The notes under the pieces: model-generated
The model's database searches: none
Told to the model about the DNA's origin: nothing
What the model saw: only the letters and a program-made list of their open reading frames with translations
Position numbers and translations under genes: made by a program
Assembly (NCBI GenBank): GCA_000316135.1
Contig: JH994023.1
Coordinates: 43,016-56,509, forward strand
DNA length: 13,494 nucleotides
DNA from: Trachipleistophora hominis
Lineage: Eukaryota; Microsporidia; Pleistophoridae
Reading direction: 5' to 3'
Shown: positions 1-6,464 of the stretch, piece after piece
Layout of the letters: the number at the start of each line of letters is the position of its first letter
Position numbering within the stretch: position 1 is the stretch's first letter

Positions 1-431
1 GTATATACGAGCTGTGATTTTATTAATGTAACATAAAGGTTAATATGTAGAAGAATACTTGTAATATACCAGTGGTAAGATTAGTTATCAGCAGTGTTAA
101 GTAAATCACTTTCGGTTAAGAAAACAATACCGTATGCTGATGATAAACCATATTATAATTCTAATTGTTTAAAGAGGAAAGAATATATTGTGATTTATAC
201 TTTTACTTGTACCAATTAACGATATTCCATACATATTTTACTAAATACAATGACAAAACACATGAAATAGGCGATACAAACTTGATACAGGTGCGTAAGT
301 CATTTTATGACTTTTGTCGGATTTGTATCGTTTATAATGATCGTATAATTGGTGAAAAGAGACCGATCACAATATATTGACCAATTTCCTATTCTCATCT
401 TATAATTAACTCTTTAGGCCCTAACCCCGCC
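1..431. other. Gene-free left flank
   Basis: AT-rich sequence upstream of the first gene. The only long open stretch is on the + strand at 165-380. It starts just after a TAA, begins with TTG and contains no ATG at all, so it cannot be a normal eukaryotic gene. I saw no tRNA, rRNA or repeat here. The last 15 bases belong to the start signal of the following gene. The left part may hold the promoter of that gene or the end of something outside the window. Confidence 0.6.
419..431 (+). promoter_or_regulatory. CCC-type start-proximal signal of the 127-residue gene
   Basis: CCC at 419-421 and CCCC at 425-428 sit 3 bases before the ATG at 432. The same arrangement precedes the other genes in this window. 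Cytosine runs just upstream of the start codon are a known microsporidian transcription/start signal. An A/T box (TATAATTA) lies a little further upstream. Confidence 0.7.
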
Positions 432-815
432 ATGTCGAATGAATCTAAGCTCCAAAAAATTTTGCACATCCTAAATTCATCAGCAAACTTAGAAAATTAC
501 ATTGACATGTTAGAATCGATAGATCTTGTTCTAAACGTCAATGATGATGAAAAAGACTACTTTATGTGTCCTGAGGAAGCCAATTTACAGTTACCTAACG
601 TATTTTTGAGACAAACAAAGCTTCTGGAATGCAAGCATTTTATCAAATCCAAGGCTAATAACCGCATAGGAGAGCATTTTTACGAGAATTGCCGGGAAAT
701 ACTTGACTTTCTCGAGTCTGTTGAATTACAGGAACCAGAATTCATGGAGAGCAAGAAAAAACCGGATATAGACGTAAATTTACTCCGTGAACTTGTGAAA
801 AAATACATTTATTAA
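432..815 (+). CDS. Hypothetical protein, 127 residues
   Basis: I do not recognise this protein. It has 127 residues, no signal peptide and no membrane segment. It is rich in Leu, Glu, Asp, Asn and Lys and reads as mostly helical, with a Lys-rich C-terminal segment. A central FLRQTKLLECKHFIKS stretch is followed by an FYENCREILDFLE helix. The layout of an LP motif followed by an FY-containing helix is faintly like GINS subunits such as Psf3, but too weak to name it. The ATG at 432 is supported by cytosine runs 3 bases upstream, as for the recognised genes. It converges with the SPB4-type helicase, with 138 bases between the stops. An AATAAA overlaps the stop codon. That this is a real gene is likely from the start signal; its function is unknown. 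Confidence 0.7.
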   Translation: MSNESKLQKILHILNSSANLENYIDMLESIDLVLNVNDDEKDYFMCPEEANLQLPNVFLRQTKLLECKHFIKSKANNRIGEHFYENCREILDFLESVELQEPEFMESKKKPDIDVNLLRELVKKYIY

Positions 816-819
816 TAAA
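814..819 (+). terminator. AATAAA overlapping the stop codon
   Basis: AATAAA begins on the second base of the TAA stop (813-815). Microsporidian polyadenylation signals are often at or inside the stop codon, so this is a plausible 3' processing signal. AT-rich DNA produces this hexamer easily. Confidence 0.35.
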
Positions 820-953
820 CTATGTATTATGATAACGCTAAATTTTTAATATTAGATCAGAGGCATATTCGTACGTAATTCAATAGAAATGTTCAGAATG
901 ATATCCAATTCACAGAATATTTCTGCTAACCATCTACATTAATTAAATATAAA

Positions 954-2582
954 TTAATCTAGGCCTTGCTTGTTGTCATAGTGTTCGAATTTTACGCCAC
1001 GTAATTCTTTCATTTTAGGTATTTTCATCAGGAAATGCAATTTGGCGAGGGAATCAAAATTCAATTCCTTAAAATCAAGCAAAAACCTTAACTTGTGTTC
1101 CTTGTACGCACAAACATGAGCAACGAACGCTTTAACAGATAATTTTAGTATTTCATCAGTTAAATGTTTTTTCATGGCGTCGAAATCATCAAATACAGAT
1201 TTCTGTAGATTCTCTGAATTCAATAAACCTTCTTTTTGGTTATCATCTATCGTTATATTGTTATTACACTCGTTCTCTTTCTTGCAAACATCTTCATCGA
1301 GTGGAACGTCTAACTCCATTCCATTATCTAATCCAAGCAATTTATTTTTTTTCATTTGTTTGTGTTCTATTGCCATCTCCTGCTGGTCTATTTTCTTCTT
1401 GTTGTTTAGCTTGCCCGTAACTTCCTTATTTTCTAATTTCGAAACTCTGTCATCTATATCAGTGCTAAGACTGTGCATATTACCATCAATTTTGTTATTT
1501 TCATGTACGCGTTCCTCAGAGATGTTAATATTCTTAACTTTCAAGTAATTTAAATATTTTTTCTCATTGTCGGTTATAAACAGCAATGCCCGTCCGTGTT
1601 TATTATTTCTCCCCGTCCTACCACTTCTATGCACGAAGCTTTCAGGGTCCAACGGTATATCGAAATGGACCACAACATCAACACCCAAAAAATCAATGCC
1701 TCGTGATGCCAAGTCCGTTCCAAACAGCACACTCTTAAAATTCTCATAAACCGCATTTCGTTCTTCCTGTTTCATTTTTCCGTGAATTTTTGCAATATTC
1801 TTTACACCAAGTGCTGTAAACAAGGAATAGAAATAATCGACCTCGTTGCACGTCAGAAAGAAGCAAATTACCTTTTTATTTCTCATTATCACATCATAAA
1901 GCATTTTTAACTTACCAAAGGGGTCTACGCTAACGTAGCGTATATCAAGCGGTATTTTGTCATGGTTTTTTATTGTTTTTGGCGATTTTAGGAAACTCCT
2001 ACACAAGGAGGCGATATCGTCATTCATGGTCGCACTGAACAATGCATTTCTTTTAGCCTTTATCTGGCCAGTAATGCTCAGCAGCTGGCTCCTAAATCCC
2101 AAGCTTAGCAGCTTGTCCGCTTCATCAAGAACCAGAAAATCAATTTTCTTAAGAAGCGTATGCAATGATAAGTTAGTCCTAGAACATATGACAGTTCTAC
2201 TGTTAAGTAATATTTTGTTGAACCGTCCAGGAGTTGCCACCAATATTTCCTCAAAATTCAGCTCTTCATCAGTACCACCGATTATAACCGTGTTTTTCAC
2301 CCCAAGACTCGCAAGAACACTGCCGACCTGCTGTGCTAATTCTCTGGTGGGAACTAAAATCAAGGCCGTTATCCTTTTTGGCCTATTTTTCAGATAGAAA
2401 TCAACAATGGGTATCAGATAAGCCAGAGTTTTACCCGTTCCTGTTGGAGATTCGACTATCAAGTCATCATTGAATGATCTAATCACATCCGTTTGAATAT
2501 TGGTGGGGGTCGTTATGGATATAGTCTCCAATCTCGCCCTCGTTTCACCGGTTAATTTTAATTTGTCAAAGGAGCCGCTCAT
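954..2582 (-). CDS. SPB4: ATP-dependent DEAD-box RNA helicase, SPB4/DDX55 type
   Basis: A 542-residue nucleolar RNA helicase expected to remodel pre-rRNA during 60S subunit assembly. Helicase motifs are in order: Q motif around TPTNIQ (25-30), motif I SPTGTGKT (45-52), Ia PTREL (78-82), TPGR (117-120), motif II DEAD (153-156), motif III SAT (183-185), motif V GTDLASRGID (288-297) and motif VI HRSGRTGR (318-325). The Spb4 assignment rests on the C-terminal extension: KAFVAHVCAYKEH, then a DFxxLAKLHFLM segment and PKMKELRG. This matches the Spb4/DDX55 C-terminal domain (DUF4217-type) including its PKMPELRG-like end. An acidic, Lys/Asn-rich low-complexity linker (about 355-465) separates the core from this extension. 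The ATG at 2582 has a CCCCC run 4 bases upstream. The gene is divergent from uL15, another 60S gene. Confidence 0.93.
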   Translation of the reverse strand: MSGSFDKLKLTGETRARLETISITTPTNIQTDVIRSFNDDLIVESPTGTGKTLAYLIPIVDFYLKNRPKRITALILVPTRELAQQVGSVLASLGVKNTVIIGGTDEELNFEEILVATPGRFNKILLNSRTVICSRTNLSLHTLLKKIDFLVLDEADKLLSLGFRSQLLSITGQIKAKRNALFSATMNDDIASLCRSFLKSPKTIKNHDKIPLDIRYVSVDPFGKLKMLYDVIMRNKKVICFFLTCNEVDYFYSLFTALGVKNIAKIHGKMKQEERNAVYENFKSVLFGTDLASRGIDFLGVDVVVHFDIPLDPESFVHRSGRTGRNNKHGRALLFITDNEKKYLNYLKVKNINISEERVHENNKIDGNMHSLSTDIDDRVSKLENKEVTGKLNNKKKIDQQEMAIEHKQMKKNKLLGLDNGMELDVPLDEDVCKKENECNNNITIDDNQKEGLLNSENLQKSVFDDFDAMKKHLTDEILKLSVKAFVAHVCAYKEHKLRFLLDFKELNFDSLAKLHFLMKIPKMKELRGVKFEHYDNKQGLD

Positions 2583-2586
2583 TAAC

Positions 2587-2591
2587 GGGGG
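2587..2591 (-). promoter_or_regulatory. CCCCC start signal of the SPB4-type gene
   Basis: Five cytosines on the minus strand (GGGGG on +) lie 4 bases before the ATG at 2582. This fits the cytosine-run rule seen at the other starts. Confidence 0.7.
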
Positions 2592-2950
2592 CTCAATTTG
2601 TCTGTGAAATAAATTCGGGAAGTATTTACAGCTGGAAATTTTACAGAACGTAGGAGTGAAATATTGTCAAGTTTTGTCGTGGTGACTGAGCACGTGATCC
2701 TTTTTTAATCGTACCGCACAACATTTTACTAAAACTGTGTATCGAAAATGGTAAAGAAACATTTTAGTACATTAACACTGGCCATATTTATTAAACTTTA
2801 GAATTTTTATTAAAAACGTTTTTCATACTTAGGGTATATTCCGTGTGTATAACAAATGAATAGTTTAAAAAACGTATTAAGGATGTTATAGCCATTCTGA
2901 AATACATCGTAAGGATAATCCGTGTGACATTAGCCCTTTTCTTTGCAAAG
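2592..2950. other. Divergent intergenic spacer
   Basis: AT-rich spacer between the SPB4-type gene (-) and the uL15 side (+), likely holding promoters for both directions. It contains a palindromic CACGTG at 2691-2696 and a run of six T at 2701-2706. The T run could act as an RNA polymerase III stop, but I found no A/B boxes, tRNA fold, U6 or 5S-like sequence before it. No gene seen. Confidence 0.5.
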
Positions 2951-3148
2951 ATGCAAAAGGCTTTACAATATCGTGTCTCTCATACTAAACAATACCATCA
3001 ACATCACCAATTTGTCATAAATACTTCTAATAACAACATAAAACCAAAAAATTACGATGATTTTACTGCTATTGATCTACCCAAAGTGCACAGTTCTGTA
3101 GATCAAAGGATTCAAGGCTACAATCTTTTGAGAGTTTTTAGGTCATAA
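2951..3148 (+). CDS. Possible small ORF upstream of uL15, 65 residues
   Basis: An open frame from the ATG at 2951 to TAA at 3146-3148 encodes 65 residues, rich in His, Gln and Asn in the first half, with a [14 protein letters not shown] segment near the end. The frame is open back to about 2924 but begins there with GTG, so 2951 is the first usable start. A CCC run at 2934-2936 lies 14 bases upstream, farther than at the other genes (2-8). It ends 20 bases before uL15, and its stop overlaps the A/T box of uL15. I do not recognise the protein. It could be a small gene, an upstream ORF in the uL15 leader, or chance. Confidence 0.3.
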   Translation: MQKALQYRVSHTKQYHQHHQFVINTSNNNIKPKNYDDFTAIDLPKVHSSVDQRIQGYNLLRVFRS

Positions 3149-3160
3149 AAATTTTTGCCC
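3147..3160 (+). promoter_or_regulatory. A/T box plus CCC start signal of uL15
   Basis: AAAAATTTTT at 3147-3156 is followed by CCC at 3158-3160, 8 bases before the ATG at 3169. The same pair recurs before the DHR1-like helicase and the calcium ATPase, so it is probably a promoter element close to the start codon. Confidence 0.7.
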
Positions 3161-3168
3161 TTCACAAA

Positions 3169-3600
3169 ATGTTCCACAAGCGTACCAGAACCAGAAAATT
3201 AAGAGGACACGTAAGTCATGGCCATGGACGTGTGGGTAAGCATCGCAAGCATCCGGGAGGCAGAGGTAAATGTGGTGGTCTAACGCATCACAAAACGCTT
3301 TTCCAGAAATATCACCCAGATTACTTCGGAAAAAGAGGTATAAAGATTTTCCATCGGAAAACACAAGCCCTGCGATTCAACATCACCAACACGGGCGATC
3401 TGTTCGCATTGATCAGGCATAATGAGTTTGTTGAGGGACAGGCGCCAATAATTGACTGCAGGGCACACGGTATACACAAGGTGCTCGGTAGAGGAGAGTT
3501 GTCCTTGAAGCAGCCTTTGATAGTGATAGCTAAGCAGTTTACTGAGGAGGCGAAAAGAAAGATTGAAGCTGTTGGTGGACGGGTGATTGTCTCTGCTTGA
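3169..3600 (+). CDS. RPL27A: 60S ribosomal protein uL15 (L27a / yeast L28)
   Basis: A complete 143-residue large-subunit ribosomal protein that binds rRNA. The N-terminal basic tail [20 protein letters not shown] (about 8-27), the HPGGRG turn (28-33), the THHKT segment (39-43) and [10 protein letters not shown] (48-57) are hallmarks of eukaryotic uL15. The C-terminal globular part ends with an EAVGGRV-type strand, as in yeast and human. Length is close to the usual 145-149. Several microsporidian ribosomal protein genes carry short introns at their start, but this N-terminus aligns without one. The start is supported by an A/T box and CCC immediately upstream. The stop is 37 bases before the next gene on the same strand. 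Confidence 0.98.
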   Translation: MFHKRTRTRKLRGHVSHGHGRVGKHRKHPGGRGKCGGLTHHKTLFQKYHPDYFGKRGIKIFHRKTQALRFNITNTGDLFALIRHNEFVEGQAPIIDCRAHGIHKVLGRGELSLKQPLIVIAKQFTEEAKRKIEAVGGRVIVSA

Positions 3601-3617
3601 TTAAAATGATTATCTTT

Positions 3618-3632
3618 AAAATTTTTCATCCC
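3618..3632 (+). promoter_or_regulatory. A/T box plus CCC start signal of the DExH helicase
   Basis: AAAATTTTT at 3618-3626 and CCC at 3630-3632 lie within 20 bases upstream of the ATG at 3638. The whole signal fits in the 37-base gap after uL15. The helicase therefore probably has its own start signal and need not be co-transcribed. Confidence 0.65.
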
Positions 3633-3637
3633 TTTTT

Positions 3638-5959
3638 ATGTCGGTGGCCAGAGCAAAAAAAAATTTGGAGAAATACGAGGATAAAAGACGAAAGGATGCG
3701 TTAAGGAGTGATCTGTACAAAAGAATTAATATGGCAAGCACAGCCTGTTGTCCTCCAGAGCAAAATATCCTGCGAAATGAGAACTCTAAACGCTCTAATA
3801 AAGCTGATTGTTCGGACAAGCAGGGCAAAAAACGCCGAGATTATGATAAGTTCGTGCGAGATAAAAATCCAAAAGATGGCAATACGTACGTTAAGAAACA
3901 TTTTTGTGAGAAGGGACAGGAGACTTTACGGTCAAAGGATGATTTGGAACAATTAGAAGAATTTCAACATCCAATTAATGACAACGGCTCTCAGTATGGT
4001 GAGAATGGTACGAAAAGTAGTAACGAGGTTGCAGAGGAGAAGGATAAAGCACAAATATACGGCGGATTTTGTTATAACAGAAGGGAAAAGGTAAAAAGGA
4101 TGAGAGAAAAGTTACCAATTGTCTACCAGGAGGACGAAATTATCTCTTTAATACGGGAGAAGAGCGTCGTTTTGATAATTGGGAGCACAGGCTGCGGTAA
4201 GTCAACGCAGGTGCCTCAAATGCTCCTTGAAAATAACTTCAAGGGAATTTTGATGACACAACCACGACGAATATCGTGTGTTAGCATATCAGAAAGGATA
4301 AATTATGAAACTAATGAACAGGTAGCAGCGTATAGGTTCCGTTTTAATAATAATGTTACGCCCACAACGAGGATACAAGTTGTTACAGACGGTATTTTAC
4401 TGAATGAGATGATAAAGGACGCAATGTTATCGAAGTTTAACGTCATTATAGTTGATGAGGTACATGAATTAACGATTAATTTAGAAATACTCCTGCCTCT
4501 TCTCTCCAGATTAGTGCAAATACGTAAAGATCTTAAGATTATTTTAATGAGTGCTACACCCAACGATAAGATTGCGAACGTTTTTTCTGATCATGGCGAA
4601 ATAAACTTAAAATCGGCCTTGTATTCCGTTGCCGTGCATTATTCGGGTGTTTGTCTACAGTCCTGTTTGCAGAACAAACCTGAAATGGCAGAAGGATGGA
4701 AAGGGAAAGAAGAAGGTAATCATTTAAATTTATACAATCGTATTAAAAATGAAACAGAGATAATAGATAGAGTAGTAGAGATCGTTAACAAAAAGGAGGG
4801 CAGCATTCTGGTGTTTCTTACATCAAAAACACAAATTTATTCGCTAATAAGAAGCTTGAAAGGAATCAGTGATCAAATTGAGCTCATTCCACTTCACGCA
4901 TCCTTACCTTTGAAGAACCAGCAAATGATCTACAGTAACAAAAGAAAATGTGTCTTGGCCACAAACTATGCAGAAACAGGACTAACCATACCAGGAATAA
5001 AATACGTCATAGATTGTGGATATGAGAAGAACTGCGTTAGCAATGGTACGTTGCGCTCATATCCGGTCGTACCTATTTCTAGGGCCTCTGCGGAGCAGCG
5101 AAAAGGAAGAGCGGGAAGAACAGGAGCAGGCGAATGCTATCGTATGTACAGTCCGGTGTTCTACGAAGGAATGCGCAAATTTAATACACCACAGGTAGAA
5201 AGTAACAGTTTAGATCATTTTCTGTTGGTGCTGTTCCACTTTAAAGTAAAACACAACGTATTCATTAACCGGCCAGATAATGAGAAGTTGGAAAGGAGTC
5301 GGAAGGTTTTGGAGAGAATTGGTGCAGTTAAGAATCTTAAAATTACTAAGCTTGGCAGGCTGATCGTTAAATACCCGTTTGAACCGAGATTGTCCGTTAT
5401 ATTGTTGAAATACGATTTCAATGAGATAAAGTTAATAATATCAATTTTAGACTCTGATATAGAAATAAGAAGAGAAGATTTTGAACATTTTTATCAAAAC
5501 GAAACTTCTGATTTGCTCATAAAGGCTAAGATAATACTGTTCTGTAGAGATTTGAACGATTACAGAGAAAACAACCATAAAGAACGGCTAAATACGAATA
5601 AGAACATGTTTGAGATGAGAAAGGAAGTTTCTGCAAACAAAACGAGCAATCTTCGAGGTAAAGTCAAGGATCTACTTGAATATGATAATTTAAAAGAAAA
5701 GAAATTTAACTTTACTGAAGATGTTGAAAATAAAATTGCTAAGATATTGTTTGTTACGTACCACGATCATTTGTGTAGAAGAATACACGACGAGTATTAT
5801 TTTAATGGTAAACAGGTGCATATTGATCGTAACTCAAAGGATGTTATCTCTGAATATTTTGTGTTTCAGTATCTAACGGAAAGGAACGGCAAGCTATATG
5901 CGGTAAATGTAACAGACGTAGATAAGGAGTGGTTAAAAACAGATAATCTAAATATATAA
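3638..5959 (+). CDS. ECM16: DEAH/RHA-family RNA helicase, DHR1/ECM16 (DHX37)-like
   Basis: A 773-residue DExH RNA helicase. Motifs seen: I GSTGCGKST (182-190), II DEVH (273-276), III SAT (305-307), V TNYAETGLT (442-450), VI QRKGRAGR (487-494). The order is a Lys/Arg-rich N-terminal tail (1-160), two RecA domains, then winged-helix and HB-type regions. The closest match I recognise is Dhr1/Ecm16/DHX37, the helicase that releases U3 snoRNA during 18S maturation. Supporting features are the LLSRLVQIRKDLKIILMSAT context, the VIDCGYEKN segment, the CYRMYS/PVFYE segment after motif VI, and an end resembling the Dhr1 EWVVYQ...VEPEWL region. Yeast Ecm16 is about 1,270 residues, so this copy is strongly reduced. 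Oddities: DEVH instead of DEAH, and Leu where the usual DEAHER has Arg. Another DEAH helicase cannot be excluded. Confidence 0.85.
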   Translation: MSVARAKKNLEKYEDKRRKDALRSDLYKRINMASTACCPPEQNILRNENSKRSNKADCSDKQGKKRRDYDKFVRDKNPKDGNTYVKKHFCEKGQETLRSKDDLEQLEEFQHPINDNGSQYGENGTKSSNEVAEEKDKAQIYGGFCYNRREKVKRMREKLPIVYQEDEIISLIREKSVVLIIGSTGCGKSTQVPQMLLENNFKGILMTQPRRISCVSISERINYETNEQVAAYRFRFNNNVTPTTRIQVVTDGILLNEMIKDAMLSKFNVIIVDEVHELTINLEILLPLLSRLVQIRKDLKIILMSATPNDKIANVFSDHGEINLKSALYSVAVHYSGVCLQSCLQNKPEMAEGWKGKEEGNHLNLYNRIKNETEIIDRVVEIVNKKEGSILVFLTSKTQIYSLIRSLKGISDQIELIPLHASLPLKNQQMIYSNKRKCVLATNYAETGLTIPGIKYVIDCGYEKNCVSNGTLRSYPVVPISRASAEQRKGRAGRTGAGECYRMYSPVFYEGMRKFNTPQVESNSLDHFLLVLFHFKVKHNVFINRPDNEKLERSRKVLERIGAVKNLKITKLGRLIVKYPFEPRLSVILLKYDFNEIKLIISILDSDIEIRREDFEHFYQNETSDLLIKAKIILFCRDLNDYRENNHKERLNTNKNMFEMRKEVSANKTSNLRGKVKDLLEYDNLKEKKFNFTEDVENKIAKILFVTYHDHLCRRIHDEYYFNGKQVHIDRNSKDVISEYFVFQYLTERNGKLYAVNVTDVDKEWLKTDNLNI

Positions 5960-6458
5960 ATAGAATAGTTAGGCAGTTAGAAGTAGCGATTTTAAAAGTA
6001 AAATTTTTTGGAATTATGTAGTTCATAATTGCACGTATTACTTTGGTCTAGATACGATAAAACGTTATTATTTTCTTTTTGTATTGATGATCTTGATAAA
6101 TTACGCTTGTGATGGTCGTAATTACCAAAAACTTAGTGAGAGAGTAAAATATTTTTTGTTTTGATGATAAAACGTTGGTCATAATTAGTCGTGAACTAAG
6201 GCAGAGGATAATTTTAAAAAAAAGCTGTAAACCGGTTTTTTTCATGTAGTGTAACTGCATCTACGTTTATCGATAAACTTTCGCATGTTTGAAGTCTGAT
6301 AGCTGTGAAACCACGGATAATAAGATAAAAAATTACAAAATGTATTTTCGAGGATGTGAGTAATCGCGATCGCATCAAATAAATGATCTTAAAAAGGTGA
6401 TTTATAAAGCAAAAAGAACGTGCTATGCTGTTAAGAGCGCCAGAAATAAAATTCCGTC
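5960..6458. other. Convergent intergenic spacer
   Basis: About 500 AT-rich bases between the ends of two convergent genes. The GATAAAACGTT sequence occurs twice (near 6054 and 6167). Several TGATGA-like strings resemble C boxes of C/D snoRNAs, but none has a D box (CTGA) at a suitable distance. A 70-codon minus-strand frame (6048-6260) starts with ATG but lacks the cytosine signal and is Lys/Ile/Phe-rich like random AT-rich DNA. I call no gene here. Confidence 0.5.
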
Positions 6459-6464
6459 TTTATT
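6459..6464 (-). terminator. AATAAA overlapping the ATPase stop codon
   Basis: On the minus strand AATAAA spans the end of the TAA stop (6463-6465) and the bases after it. This is the same arrangement as at the 127-residue gene and a plausible polyadenylation signal. Confidence 0.35.

Noticed and set aside
165..380. 71-codon open frame on + strand
   Set aside because: It starts right after a stop with TTG, contains no ATG and has no cytosine start signal. A run of this length is expected by chance in AT-rich DNA.
1174..2397. Several long open frames on the + strand across the SPB4 region
   Set aside because: They are antisense shadows of the well-supported helicase gene.
2691..2706. CACGTG followed by a T run, considered as the end of a pol III RNA gene
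   Set aside because: No internal promoter boxes or recognisable U6, 5S or tRNA sequence upstream.
6048..6260. 70-codon minus-strand frame in the convergent spacer
   Set aside because: No cytosine start signal and a composition typical of translated AT-rich DNA.
6085..6300. TGATGA strings considered as C/D-box snoRNA
   Set aside because: The only CTGA in range is too far from the C boxes and no terminal stem is visible.
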